From an uncultured Collinsella sp. (GTDB lineage: Bacteria > Actinomycetota > Coriobacteriia > Coriobacteriales > Coriobacteriaceae), in contig CABUBZ010000026.1 of assembly GCA_902489945.1 (NCBI GenBank), forward strand, positions 1-25,987: a stretch of DNA of 25,987 nucleotides, written 5' to 3'. Every line of letters starts with the position of its first letter. Within the stretch, counting starts at the first letter, position 1. Positions 1 through 10,260 of the stretch are shown here, piece by piece. A model generated the notes under the pieces. That model saw nothing but the letters and a program-made list of their open reading frames with translations. It did not search any database and was not told where the DNA came from. A program made the translations under genes and the position numbers.

Positions 1-98
1 GTGGGCTCCGCGAACTTCTCAAAACAAGGCAGGCACCCCGGCCCCGCCGGCAAATAGCAGACACTCCGCATGCAATCTATGCAAACAAACAAGTACGT

Positions 99-1127
99 TT
101 AGCTACATTCGGTAAGTTCGAGCACGCTGCCCTTAACGATAAGCGCCGGCTCCAGGACGACCTCTTCGGCACGCCTACCGCCCCTACCGGCAAGACGCTT
201 GGACATGCAGCCAAAAGCATGCTCCGCAAGGACACCAGGATCCTGCTCAATCGCGGTCAGCGCCGGCTCAAAGAGAACGTCGGCCGCCGAGTTGTCATAG
301 CTCACCACCGAGATATCGCCCGGGATGCTCTTCCCCATCTCGTGCAAGCGCTTGAGCAGACCGAGGGCGATGTTATCCGAACTTGCGAACACAGCGGTGG
401 CATCAGTTGCGAGCACCGCCTCCGAGGCCTCATAGGCACTCGGAATGTAGTACTCGCTCTCAAACTCCAAACGTGCGTCGATAGGCAGGCCAACCTCGCG
501 CAGCGCGCGCTCATAGCCGGCAAGTCGCTTACGCCCCGTATTGGAACGGCGCGCGTTAACCAAGCAGGCAATGCGACGGTGGCCCTGCTCGATCAGATAG
601 CGAGTGGCCATGTAGCCACCCATCTCGTGGTCGAACATCACCTTGTCGCACTCGAGCCCCTCAATGGCACGATCGACCATCACGGCAGGGATAGGCAGAT
701 GGCTGACTTCTTCGCGCAGGGCGCGGTCGTCGGAGAACTCGTCGCCTACGACCAGGAAGACGCCATCAACGCCGCGCGTCACCAGCTGGCGCAGCAGCTC
801 CAGATCGTCATCGGCGCTTCCGCCCGAGCTGGTAATGAAGAGCGCATAGCCGTCCTCGCGGCAGCGCTTTTCCAGGCTACCGGCGAGCGAGGCAAAAAAG
901 CGGCTCTCGATGTTAGGGACGATAAGGCCCAGGGTGCGCGACTCGCGCATGACCAGGCTGCGCGCGATCTGGTTGGGAACATAGTGGTTGCGCGCCGCGA
1001 CCTCTTTGATGAGCTTGCGGTTTTCTTCCGAGATGCGACAGGGCCGATTATTGAGCACAAGCGAGACCGACGAGGGGGAAAGCCCCACCTCCTGGGCAAT
1101 CTGCTTGAGAGTAACTCTGTTGCCCAT
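99..1127 (-). CDS. LacI-family transcriptional regulator
   Basis: This is a 342-residue DNA-binding repressor of the LacI/GalR family. Residues 4-28 form the typical helix-turn-helix (TLKQIAQEVGLSPSSVSLVL), and the hinge follows around residues 45-60. The rest is a periplasmic-binding-protein-like effector domain, with TLGLIVPN at its start and the family-typical ISVVSYDN near residue 280. The reading frame stays open far upstream, but ATG 1127 is chosen because a strong ribosome site (GGAAGGAG) sits 5 nt before it and the HTH begins there. A TATACT -10-like box lies at 1163-1168. The gene is divergent from murB and no sugar genes adjoin it in this window, so its targets probably lie to the left or elsewhere. 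The ligand cannot be read from sequence. Confidence 0.93.
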   Translation of the reverse strand: MGNRVTLKQIAQEVGLSPSSVSLVLNNRPCRISEENRKLIKEVAARNHYVPNQIARSLVMRESRTLGLIVPNIESRFFASLAGSLEKRCREDGYALFITSSGGSADDDLELLRQLVTRGVDGVFLVVGDEFSDDRALREEVSHLPIPAVMVDRAIEGLECDKVMFDHEMGGYMATRYLIEQGHRRIACLVNARRSNTGRKRLAGYERALREVGLPIDARLEFESEYYIPSAYEASEAVLATDATAVFASSDNIALGLLKRLHEMGKSIPGDISVVSYDNSAADVLFEPALTAIEQDPGVLAEHAFGCMSKRLAGRGGRRAEEVVLEPALIVKGSVLELTECS

Positions 1128-1162
1128 CTCGCTCCTTCCGAGTATTCGCGCAATCTCTTGAA

Positions 1163-1168
1163 AGTATA
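1163..1168 (-). promoter_or_regulatory. Probable -10 box of the LacI-family gene
   Basis: TATACT on the minus strand lies about 35 nt before the start codon. No good -35 hexamer is visible at 17 nt, so this is a weak call. Confidence 0.35.
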
Positions 1169-1310
1169 GCGACCGTCCCTCTACCTCGATGATAAACACT
1201 TTACCAATCCGGTAGACGGCTGTTTTATCGCCGCCAGCGCACCAAATCCGTCCGGGTGGGGTATATTGCAATCGATTGATGACAACGACCACCAAAAGGC
1301 GGATATTCGT

Positions 1311-2273
1311 ATGCACGAGAACGACTTTTTTAACGAGGACCTGCTGTGCGCGCTTGCTGGCGTTGCCGGCGAGGACAACGTGCTGATGAGCGAGCCCATG
1401 CGCGAGCACACCACGTTTAAAATCGGCGGCCCGGCCGACGTCTTTGTCACGCCCGATACCGAGCAGGGCCTCGTCGCCACGCTCGATACCTGCTATCGCT
1501 GCGATCTGCCCCTCACCATCGTGGGCAACGGCTCCGACTTGCTCGTCGGTGACAAGGGCATCCGCGGCATCGTCGTGGCACTGGGCGAGGGCCTCTCCGA
1601 CATTACGGTCAACGGCACGCACGTCACGGCAGCAGCCGGTGCCTTGCTTTCCGATGTCGCCGCGGCAGCAGCCGAGGCCGGTCTCACCGGCATGGAGCCC
1701 ATCTCGGGTATCCCCGGATCGGTCGGCGGCGCCTGCTACATGAACGCCGGCGCCTACGGCGCCTGCATGGCCGATGTGCTGGGGTCTGTGCGCGTCTACA
1801 AGCCCGCCCGCATGCTCGACAACGGCACCCGCGGCAGCGGCAGCATCATCGAGTTCGATGTTGACGAGCTCAACCTGGGTTATCGCAAGAGCCGCATCGC
1901 CGACGACGGCTTTATCGTGCTTTCGGCCACCTTCAATCTCGCCCCGGGCAACGCCGCGATGATCAAGGCCGACATGGACGACTACCGCCAGCGCCGCGAG
2001 GGCAAGCAGCCGCTCGACATGCCGAGCGCCGGCTCCACCTTCAAGCGCCCCGAGGGCTACTTTGCCGGCAAGCTCATCATGGATGCCGGCCTGCGAGGAC
2101 ACGCCGTTGGCGGCGCGCAGGTGAGCGAAAAACACTGCGGCTTCATCGTCAACGCCGACCACGCCACCGCCGCCGACGTCGACGAACTCATCCGCCACAT
2201 CCAGGCAACCGTCAAGGACCAATTCGGAGTAGACCTACAACCCGAAGTCCACCGAGTAGGCGAATTTTTATAG
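1311..2273 (+). CDS. murB: UDP-N-acetylenolpyruvoylglucosamine reductase
   Basis: MurB reduces UDP-GlcNAc-enolpyruvate to UDP-MurNAc with NADPH and FAD, the second committed step of peptidoglycan precursor synthesis in the cytoplasm. The FAD-binding part shows TTFKIGGPAD and VGNGSDLLV near the N-terminus, followed by GIPGSVGGACYMNAGAYG. The active-site signature YRKS (Arg192), the catalytic Ser242 in AGSTFKRP and Glu312 in QPEVHRVG are all present, so the enzyme should be functional. The start is set at ATG 1311, with AAGGCGG 8 nt upstream. A TTG at 1266 would add 15 residues, but it has no conserved sequence or clear ribosome site. Length (320 aa) is normal. A terminator follows immediately. 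Confidence 0.95.
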   Translation: MHENDFFNEDLLCALAGVAGEDNVLMSEPMREHTTFKIGGPADVFVTPDTEQGLVATLDTCYRCDLPLTIVGNGSDLLVGDKGIRGIVVALGEGLSDITVNGTHVTAAAGALLSDVAAAAAEAGLTGMEPISGIPGSVGGACYMNAGAYGACMADVLGSVRVYKPARMLDNGTRGSGSIIEFDVDELNLGYRKSRIADDGFIVLSATFNLAPGNAAMIKADMDDYRQRREGKQPLDMPSAGSTFKRPEGYFAGKLIMDAGLRGHAVGGAQVSEKHCGFIVNADHATAADVDELIRHIQATVKDQFGVDLQPEVHRVGEFL

Positions 2274-2302
2274 CCCGCTCGCCGCGGTCCACTTTAATTA
2301 AT

Positions 2303-2340
2303 AACGGGACAAGTGATGTAGCTCACTTGTCCCGTTTTCA
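2303..2340 (+). terminator. Intrinsic terminator after murB, probably bidirectional
   Basis: A perfect 14-bp stem (AACGGGACAAGTGA with its complement) and a 6-nt loop are followed by TTTTCATTTAT. It ends murB. It also abuts the stop of the convergent small ORF at 2342, whose side has only a weak U-run. Confidence 0.85.
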
Positions 2341-2341
2341 T

Positions 2342-2803
2342 TTATTTGCGAAGAACATCGGCCATCCGCAGGATTGAAATCATCGACCGATAGGTGAGTT
2401 CCACCTTTTCGCCCGCAAGCAGTCGTTTCGAGCCAATCTCATCTAGCCCCACAAGGCGAGAAAACAGCAAGCTACTCATCGTGCCCTCGTCAATTGATTC
2501 CTTTATGGTCTTCAAAACGTCCGTATCATGAAGCGACGCCGAGCTGTAGGGGGCAACACGAGCGGAACTCTCAATTAACGATGAGATAAAAGGATGGAGA
2601 TGCTTTGGACATAGTCCATCAAACACCACATCCCCATTGTCATCCGAGCCGACTAGTCGCCAACTATAATGATCGACCCAGTCGTCTCCGTCATATATGG
2701 TGTCCATGAGCAACTTCCCGTCTAGAGAGAAACCTGTTTGAACATCGGGGCGCAAGACCGCAATCCATATCGGACCCGCAGCAGCTCCAACCCAACGCAC
2801 CAC
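2342..2803 (-). CDS. Hypothetical protein, possibly 5'-truncated
   Basis: I do not recognise this 153-residue ORF. It is more AT-rich than its neighbours and uses codons that are rare in them, which suggests recent acquisition. The C-terminal ~45 residues (SSLLFSRLVGLDEIGSKRLL onward) look like a compact helical domain that could bind DNA, but no family is evident. The only in-frame start near the 5' end is a GTG (2803) without a ribosome site. The frame stays open and protein-like for 13 more codons (KIAAIYNCRV...) up to a TGA at 2843-2845, without ATG, GTG or TTG before the GTG. This points to a gene that has lost its 5' end, or to a non-canonical start. It sits between the murB terminator and a minus-strand terminator at 2959-2987, so it would need its own promoter. 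Confidence 0.45.
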   Translation of the reverse strand: MVRWVGAAAGPIWIAVLRPDVQTGFSLDGKLLMDTIYDGDDWVDHYSWRLVGSDDNGDVVFDGLCPKHLHPFISSLIESSARVAPYSSASLHDTDVLKTIKESIDEGTMSSLLFSRLVGLDEIGSKRLLAGEKVELTYRSMISILRMADVLRK

Positions 2804-2958
2804 ACGACAATTGTATATTGCGGCTATTTTAGATCTACATGATCAGTTCGAGTTCGCAACAAGGCGATTATTGCAGCTAGGTTATATTTCATTTTCCACT
2901 TTGATGAGCCGTCGGCTCCAAATTCCAAAACCGAAGTCCACGGAGTCGATAATTTTAT
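2804..2958. other. AT-rich intergenic stretch
   Basis: This lies between the small ORF and the terminator at 2959-2987. Composition is AT-rich like the small ORF, and no convincing gene or complete promoter is seen. It may be the residue of the same acquired segment. Confidence 0.5.
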
Positions 2959-2987
2959 TTAAAAAGAAGGCCCCGAAAGGGGCCTTC
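2959..2987 (-). terminator. Intrinsic terminator on the minus strand
   Basis: The stem GAAGGCCCC/GGGGCCTTC has a 4-nt loop and is followed on the minus strand by TTTTTAAATAAAA. It is placed to end transcripts from the peptidase-like gene (3180-4385) after they pass through the palindromic element at 3043-3167. Confidence 0.8.
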
Positions 2988-3042
2988 GCCATCTTTATAT
3001 CAGACAACCAGTCCGGTGTATCGCGCTCAGGACCCGAGAGGG

Positions 3043-3167
3043 CCGGGACAGTCCGAGAGGCATAAGGTTGATCGCGAGTTCCGCACGAGCCGGAGAGCAC
3101 TTAATGTGCTCTCCGTGCGAGCAGGACTGCCCGAGCAGGCAACCTTATGCCTCTCGGACTGTCCCGG
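3043..3167 (-). repeat. Palindromic element, copy 1 (conserved core in a locus-specific stem)
   Basis: Two perfectly complementary 28-nt arms (3043-3070 and 3140-3167) enclose a 69-nt core (3071-3139). The core is shared with the elements at 21120-21256 and at the window end, while the arms are unrelated apart from an inner AGGTT. Inside the core is a hairpin, GGAGAGCAC-TTAAT-GTGCTCTCC, whose stem bases change in compensating pairs relative to copy 2. The element begins 12 nt after the stop codon of the minus-strand gene at 3180, so it is transcribed as that gene's 3' UTR. No U-run follows either end, so it is not a standard terminator. The strand given is that of the adjacent gene; the true sense strand is unknown. 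Confidence 0.85.
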
Positions 3168-3179
3168 ACCAAACCGCAG

Positions 3180-4385
3180 CTACGACAGCGCAATACCGCC
3201 AAGCCAGCCCCAGCGCACGCCAGAGCCAGTGCCGTAGAACCCAATGAACGAGTCAAGCGACCTCGACGTGATGGCGCCCTCGTTACTCATAACGATGCCG
3301 CCGCCAACGTAGATGCCCACGTGGCCATAGATCAGGCCCGGTATGCCGGTACCGCTATGCGATGAGTCGGCAACAATCATGCCCACCTGCAGCGCCGAGC
3401 GGTCGGAGCTATAGCACCAGGCGTTAAACATATCGCACGCGTTACCGCCAAAGTAGCCAACGCCGGCGTTACGGAAGACATTGGTAACCCACGCCGCGCA
3501 CCAGTTCTGCCCCGGCGAAGGCGTGGAGTAGCACGCGTTGACGACGGCCTGCTGCTTGCCCGAGCCGGCATTCTGCTGCGGAGTTCCGGGCGCATACGAT
3601 CCACCGCCCGAGCTCGAACCACCCGAGTAGGAATTGTTCTTGTTCGCGGCGGCCGCGGCAGCAGCGGCCTTCCTGGCAGCCTCCTCGGCCTGGGCGGCAG
3701 CGAGAATCTCGGAATCACGCTGAGCCATGAGCTCCTTGACATCGTCAGAGAGGCCGTTCAGAACCGTCTGGACCTCCTGCTGCTTGGCCTGCATGTCCTG
3801 CATCTGGGCAGTCTGCTGATCCTTGAGCTTCTCCAAGTCGGCCTTCTGCGACTCAAGCTCGGTCTTTTGCGCATCGAGCTCTTCCTGGATGGTCTGAATG
3901 TCCTCGATGGCGTCGCGGTCGCTCTTGTTGATCTTCTCAACATAGTGCGCATTGGCGACGAGCTCCTCAAACGAGCCCGAGGCGAGCAGCAGCGACAGGA
4001 TGTTGGTGCCGCCCGACTTATAGCTGGCGGAAACGCGATCGGAAAGATCGCCGCGCTTCTTTTTGAGCTCGGCCTTCTTTTCGTCAATCTGCGCCTGCGT
4101 GCTGTCAATCTGGCCCTGTACGCCCTCGATATCGTTGAGGGTCTGGGCGTTCTTGTTGGCCAGCGCCGCGTATTCATTTGCGATGCTGTCGAGCTGGGCC
4201 TGGACCTCGTCAAGCTGAGCCTGGGCCGCATTGAGCTTGTCGGTGGTTTCCTTGGTGGCCTCCGCAGCATGGGCGCGAGCGGGCAGACCAAAAAGAACGG
4301 CTGCAGAAGCTGCGCCGAACAGGGCCTTGAGGGCAGTGCGACGCGAAAGCTCCTGGGAAAGGATGGAATCGCTGTTTGGTGACAT
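3180..4385 (-). CDS. Tat-exported coiled-coil protein with C-terminal CHAP/NlpC-P60-like domain
   Basis: This 401-residue protein is probably a secreted peptidoglycan hydrolase of the type that acts in cell separation. Residues 1-40 form a twin-arginine signal (SRRTALKALFGAASAAVLFG) with an AHA-A cleavage site. Residues ~45-235 are a long coiled coil rich in Gln, Lys and Glu, like the N-terminal part of PcsB/CwlO-type hydrolases. An Ala/Ser/Gly-rich linker follows (~240-275). The last ~120 residues contain Cys296 in NWCAAWVTNVF and His355 in YGHVGIYVGGG, the Cys-His pair expected of papain-like CHAP or NlpC/P60 amidases. Substrate specificity cannot be told. ATG 4385 has CGGAG 7 nt upstream, and a promoter (TTGGGA, 16 nt, TAATAT) lies at 4430-4457. 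The gene is divergent from galE. Confidence 0.88.
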   Translation of the reverse strand: MSPNSDSILSQELSRRTALKALFGAASAAVLFGLPARAHAAEATKETTDKLNAAQAQLDEVQAQLDSIANEYAALANKNAQTLNDIEGVQGQIDSTQAQIDEKKAELKKKRGDLSDRVSASYKSGGTNILSLLLASGSFEELVANAHYVEKINKSDRDAIEDIQTIQEELDAQKTELESQKADLEKLKDQQTAQMQDMQAKQQEVQTVLNGLSDDVKELMAQRDSEILAAAQAEEAARKAAAAAAAANKNNSYSGGSSSGGGSYAPGTPQQNAGSGKQQAVVNACYSTPSPGQNWCAAWVTNVFRNAGVGYFGGNACDMFNAWCYSSDRSALQVGMIVADSSHSGTGIPGLIYGHVGIYVGGGIVMSNEGAITSRSLDSFIGFYGTGSGVRWGWLGGIALS

Positions 4386-4429
4386 ATCTACTCCGTTACA
4401 TGTTTATTTATATGTCGCTCAACTCATAC

Positions 4430-4457
4430 ATATTAGCGTACATCCGGCGCATCCCAA
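4430..4457 (-). promoter_or_regulatory. Promoter of the coiled-coil/peptidase gene
   Basis: On the minus strand, TTGGGA (4452-4457) and TAATAT (4430-4435) are separated by 16 nt. Transcription would begin near 4423, giving a leader of about 38 nt. Confidence 0.6.
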
Positions 4458-4587
4458 CGATTTCCACGAACGGCAGCAAACCGTATGGTCGGCGGCTCAT
4501 ATGCAAACGTCAAGGTCGAGGGTATGCCCACGCCAAACATTTCCATGAGTACGTTAGCATGTTCATCTGCTTTTCCTGCCCTGCACG

Positions 4588-4615
4588 TTTTGGGTACCCC
4601 TGCCTGCGCTATACT
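4588..4615 (+). promoter_or_regulatory. Probable galE promoter
   Basis: TATACT (4610-4615) is a good -10 box, about 38 nt before the start codon. The -35 region (TTTTGG, 4588-4593) is weak. Confidence 0.45.
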
Positions 4616-4652
4616 CCCCTCAAGAAGTGTTCCTGATTCGATAGGAGACTGC

Positions 4653-5714
4653 ATGTCCAAAGCACTCGACCCCAAAGACACCTGCGTCCTCGTAACCGGT
4701 GGCGCCGGCTTTATCGGCTCGCACACCGTCGTTCAGCTGCTCGAGGGCGGCTACCAGGTCGTCATCGTCGACGACCTCTCCAATTCCAGCGCTGTCGCCG
4801 TTGACCGCGTCAAGACCATCGTGGGCGAAGAGGCTGCCAAAAACCTCACCTTCTACGAGGCTAATGTGCTCGACCGCGAGGCCATGAACAAGATCTTCGA
4901 CACTCACCAGATCGACCGCGTCATCCACTTCGCCGGCTTTAAGGCCGTCGGCGAGTCGGTGAGCAAGCCCGTCGAGTACTATCACAACAACATCGAGAAC
5001 ACCCTGGTGCTCATCGACGTCATGCGCAACCATGGCTGCAAGTCCATCATCTTCTCGAGCTCCTCGACCGTCTACGGCGATCCGGACAACCCGCCCGTCA
5101 CCGAGGAAAACCCCAAGAAGCCCGCGACCAACCCCTATGGCTGGACCAAGTGGATGATTGAGCAGATCCTTATGGACGTACACACCGCCGATCCCGAGTG
5201 GGACGTCGTGCTGCTCCGCTACTTCAACCCCATCGGCGCTCATCCGTCGGGCCTGATCGGTGAGGACCCCAAGGGCATCCCCAACAACCTGGTGCCCTAT
5301 GTCGCCCAGGTCGCCGTGGGCAAGCTCGAGGCCGTTCAGGTCTTTGGCAACGACTACCCCACCCCCGACGGCACCGGTGTGCGCGACTACATCCACGTGT
5401 GCGATCTGGCCTCTGGTCACGTTGCCGCCCTTAACTGGATGAACGGCAAGACCGGCGTCGAGATCTTTAACCTGGGCACCGGCACCGGTACCTCGGTACT
5501 CGAGGTCATCGCCGCCTTCTCCAAGGCTTGTGGCAAGGAGCTGCCCTACGTGATCCGCGAGCGCCGCGCCGGCGACATCGCTGCCAACTGGTGCGATGCC
5601 TCCAAGGCCGAGCGTATGATGGGCTGGAAGGCCCAGTACGACATCGCGGACATGTGCCGCGATAGCTGGAACTGGCAGAGCCACAACCCCAACGGCTTCG
5701 CCGACGCCGAGTAG
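4653..5714 (+). CDS. galE: UDP-glucose 4-epimerase
   Basis: GalE interconverts UDP-galactose and UDP-glucose in the Leloir pathway and supplies UDP-galactose for glycans. It is a cytoplasmic NAD-dependent short-chain dehydrogenase-type enzyme. The nucleotide-binding motif GGAGFIGSH is at residues 16-24, the SSSSTVYG segment at 135-142, and the catalytic YGWTK (Tyr162/Lys166) follows. RYFNPIGAHPSG and the C-terminal RAGDIAANWCDASKA are typical of GalE. Length (353 aa) is slightly above the usual ~335. The start is ATG 4653, preceded by ATAGGAG; the open frame upstream to 4485 has no conserved sequence. No other Leloir genes adjoin it, and a terminator follows directly, so it is a single-gene unit. 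Confidence 0.95.
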   Translation: MSKALDPKDTCVLVTGGAGFIGSHTVVQLLEGGYQVVIVDDLSNSSAVAVDRVKTIVGEEAAKNLTFYEANVLDREAMNKIFDTHQIDRVIHFAGFKAVGESVSKPVEYYHNNIENTLVLIDVMRNHGCKSIIFSSSSTVYGDPDNPPVTEENPKKPATNPYGWTKWMIEQILMDVHTADPEWDVVLLRYFNPIGAHPSGLIGEDPKGIPNNLVPYVAQVAVGKLEAVQVFGNDYPTPDGTGVRDYIHVCDLASGHVAALNWMNGKTGVEIFNLGTGTGTSVLEVIAAFSKACGKELPYVIRERRAGDIAANWCDASKAERMMGWKAQYDIADMCRDSWNWQSHNPNGFADAE

Positions 5715-5736
5715 CAAAAACCTACATACAGTTCTT

Positions 5737-5771
5737 GCCCCGATCTCACGTTGTGAGGTCGAGGCTTTTTT
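5737..5771 (+). terminator. Intrinsic terminator after galE
   Basis: GCCCCGATCTCAC pairs with GTGAGGTCGAGGC across a 3-nt loop, with one mismatch and one wobble. TTTTTT follows. Confidence 0.8.
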
Positions 5772-5820
5772 CATGGCATGTAGCCATTCGCCGAAAATCG
5801 ACCAACTTTTTTATCTTGCC

Positions 5821-5850
5821 TGTACATGTTTAAACAACATGTTTTACAAT
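5821..5850 (+). promoter_or_regulatory. malQ promoter with embedded operator
   Basis: TACAAT (5845-5850) is the -10 box, and TGTACA (5821-5826), 18 nt upstream, is a possible -35. The spacer holds the inverted repeat ACATGTTTAAACAACATGT (5824-5842), whose core GTTTAAACAA is the complement of TTGTTTAAAC found twice in the GntR-PTS intergenic region. A repressor bound here would occlude RNA polymerase. Confidence 0.65.
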
Positions 5851-5935
5851 AGGCATATCGAATCAGAACATCGGAGGCGGACTGCACACCCATCGGCAGG
5901 CCGACCCCACAACAAGAAGGTTGGTGAGCGCATTC

Positions 5936-7441
5936 ATGGAGCGTGCAAGCGGCGTCCTCATGCCCGTCTCATCCCTGCCCGGACCTTACGGAATCGGCGG
6001 TTTTGGCTGGAACGCCTACGACTTCGTCGATTTTCTCGCCTCGTGCAAACAACATTACTGGCAGATTCTGCCCCTTACGACGACCAGCTATGGCGATTCG
6101 CCCTATCAGTCGTTCTCGGCCCGCGCAGGCAACCCCAACTTTATCGACTTTGCCGAGCTTATCGAGGCAGGGTATCTGGAGCAGCGCGATATCGATGGCG
6201 TGTATCTGGGGTCCGACCCCAGCAATGTCGACTACGGCGCCATCTTTGGCGGCCGCCGTCAGATTCTCGACCGAGCCGCCGAGCGCTTTGCTGCCGACAA
6301 GCCGGCCGATTTTGATGACTTTATCCAAGCCAACGAGGACTGGCTCATCCCCTACTGCGAGTTCATGACCGTCAAAGAGGAGTGCGGGCTCAGGGCCTTT
6401 TGGGAGTGGCCCGCGGAGCTCCGCACCCGCGGTGAGGCTTCCGCCAAGGTCTGCGCCGACCATCCGGCGCGTATGCTCTACCACCAGATGGCGCAGTATT
6501 TCTTCGATCGCCAGTGGAGCCGCCTCAAGGCCTATGCCAACGAGCGCGACATCCTGATCATCGGCGACCTGCCCATCTACGTCTCGCGCGACTCCGTCGA
6601 GATGTGGGCCACGCCCGAGCTCTTTAAGATCGACGCCGCCGGCAATCCCGTCAGCGTCGCGGGAACGCCGCCCGACCAGTTCTCGGCCACCGGCCAGTAC
6701 TGGGGCAACCCCATCTATGACTGGGATGCCATGGAAGCAGACGGCTTCTCTTGGTGGGAAGGCCGCATCCGAGCCGCCCTCGACATGTACAACATCATCC
6801 GTCTGGACCACTTCCGCGGTTTCGAGGCATTTTGGGAGGTGCCGTTCTCCTCTCCCGATTCGTCATATGGTTCGTGGACGCAGGGACCCGGCCTCAAGCT
6901 CTTCAAGGTGCTCGAGGAAAAGCTCGGCACGCTTCCCATCATTGCCGAAGACCTGGGCTTTCTTACCCCTGGTGTCATCGACATGCGCGACACCACGGGC
7001 TTCCCTGGCATGAAGATCCTGCAGTTTGCCTTTGAGGGCACCAACTCGTACTACCTGCCGCACAACTACATTGCCAACACCGTCGCCTACGTCGGAACGC
7101 ATGACAACGAAACGGCACGCGGCTGGTATGAGGGAACGGCCACCCCGCGTCAGCGCGAGCAGGCGGCCCTGTATACCCACCAGCAGGCAGGCGAGTCCAT
7201 GGCCGATGCGCTCAACCGCACCATCGCCGCCAGCGTGAGCGATACCTGCATCTACACCATGCAGGACCTGCTCAATCTGGGCAACGAGGCGCGCATTAAC
7301 ACCCCCGCCACCCTGGGCGGTAACTGGACTTGGCGCATGCTTGATGGCGCCATCACCCGCGAACTCGAGCACAAGCTCACCGGCTGGACCGAGACCTACT
7401 TCCGCATCCCATCGGAAGCCGAAATCGAGCTTCCTCAATAG
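5936..7441 (+). CDS. malQ: 4-alpha-glucanotransferase (amylomaltase)
   Basis: MalQ transfers glucan segments between maltooligosaccharides, turning maltose and short dextrins into glucose plus longer chains that phosphorylase can use. It is a cytoplasmic GH77 enzyme. The N-terminus ASGVLMPVSSLPGPYGIG is typical of the family. The catalytic triad is visible: nucleophile Asp291 in IRLDHFRGFEAFW, acid Glu338 in PIIAEDLG, and Asp390 in VGTHDNETARGW. Length (501 aa) matches amylomaltases of the short bacterial type. ATG 5936 is chosen because the family homology begins there and GGTGAG lies 7 nt upstream; GTG 5924 is an alternative. The phosphorylase gene lies 129 nt downstream, past a hairpin. 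An operator-like palindrome overlaps its promoter. Confidence 0.95.
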   Translation: MERASGVLMPVSSLPGPYGIGGFGWNAYDFVDFLASCKQHYWQILPLTTTSYGDSPYQSFSARAGNPNFIDFAELIEAGYLEQRDIDGVYLGSDPSNVDYGAIFGGRRQILDRAAERFAADKPADFDDFIQANEDWLIPYCEFMTVKEECGLRAFWEWPAELRTRGEASAKVCADHPARMLYHQMAQYFFDRQWSRLKAYANERDILIIGDLPIYVSRDSVEMWATPELFKIDAAGNPVSVAGTPPDQFSATGQYWGNPIYDWDAMEADGFSWWEGRIRAALDMYNIIRLDHFRGFEAFWEVPFSSPDSSYGSWTQGPGLKLFKVLEEKLGTLPIIAEDLGFLTPGVIDMRDTTGFPGMKILQFAFEGTNSYYLPHNYIANTVAYVGTHDNETARGWYEGTATPRQREQAALYTHQQAGESMADALNRTIAASVSDTCIYTMQDLLNLGNEARINTPATLGGNWTWRMLDGAITRELEHKLTGWTETYFRIPSEAEIELPQ

Positions 7442-7489
7442 GAGCCACCGCGCCCGACCCCGCCCCACCGTGCGGACGCGACCGCTTTT

Positions 7490-7531
7490 CCCGCGCGAGG
7501 CCACTCCAATCCCCTCGCGCGGGCTTCTTTT
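7490..7531 (+). terminator. Hairpin between malQ and the phosphorylase gene
   Basis: CCCGCGCGAGG pairs perfectly with CCTCGCGCGGG across a 12-nt loop and is followed by CTTCTTTTGAATTT. It could terminate most malQ transcripts or act as a partial terminator, because no clear promoter is seen in the 40 nt before the next gene. Confidence 0.6.
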
Positions 7532-7570
7532 GAATTTCTGACATGTCGTCAACTCGCCACAGGAGGAAAC

Positions 7571-9838
<2,268 letters not shown>

Positions 9839-9865
9839 TTTCGTTTCCTTTACCCATCCTCTTGA

Positions 9866-9899
9866 AAGCGGAGTCGCGGCAACGCGGCTCCGCTTTTTT
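9866..9899 (+). terminator. Intrinsic terminator after the phosphorylase gene
   Basis: The stem AAGCGGAGTCGCG/CGCGGCTCCGCTT has one wobble and a GCAA-type loop. TTTTTT follows. Confidence 0.9.
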
Positions 9900-9935
9900 G
9901 CCCGCGTGTTGCCCGTGGCCCGCCTCGACAAAATC

Positions 9936-10233
9936 GTCTCAATCTGTAACACCTACTCGGCCAAAACGGCCCTACCTGTTACAGATCAAGACAAACCGGT
10001 CCTTTCCCTAGGGTTTATCTCAATCTGTAACATCTAACGTCTGAAATCCGCCCTTACTGTTACAGATCGAGACAAAAGGATAAGCCGGCTAATACAATCT
10101 CGTTCTGTAACAGGTAGCTGCCGAAATCAGCCTCCCGTGTTACAGATCGAGATGAAAGGATAGGCAGCTCGATGCTGTCTCAATCTGTAACATCTAGACC
10201 CAATTTGGCCCTCCTCCTGTTATAGATCAAGAC
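9936..10233. repeat. Array of four hairpins with an 80-nt period
   Basis: Four units of exactly 57 nt lie at 9936-9992, 10017-10073, 10097-10153 and 10177-10233, so they start 81, 80 and 80 nt apart. Each has 16-nt arms close to GTCTCAATCTGTAACA and its inverse, enclosing exactly 25 nt of variable sequence. Units are separated by 24, 23 and 23 nt. Read another way, a 16-nt motif occurs eight times in alternating orientation about every 40 nt. Linkers 2 and 3 share an AAAGGATA start, while the stretches after units 1 and 4 share AAACCGG, so the array grew by duplication. It lies between the terminators of two convergent units. There is no ORF. Confidence 0.85.
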
Positions 10234-10260
10234 AAACCGGCAGATGAACGGCCCCAACAC

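Noticed and set aside
1128..2222. N-terminal extension of the LacI regulator across murB
   Set aside because: The open frame on the minus strand is a shadow of murB; the HTH and ribosome site fix the start at 1127.
3043..3167. Ordinary intrinsic terminator
   Set aside because: The stem is far too long, encloses a conserved core, and has no U-run on either strand; a separate terminator lies at 2959-2987.
4620..5774. Minus-strand ORF opposite galE
   Set aside because: It is a shadow of galE, with no ribosome site and no recognisable domain.
9936..10233. CRISPR array
   Set aside because: The repeated motif alternates in orientation, copies are imperfect, there are only four units and no cas genes lie nearby.
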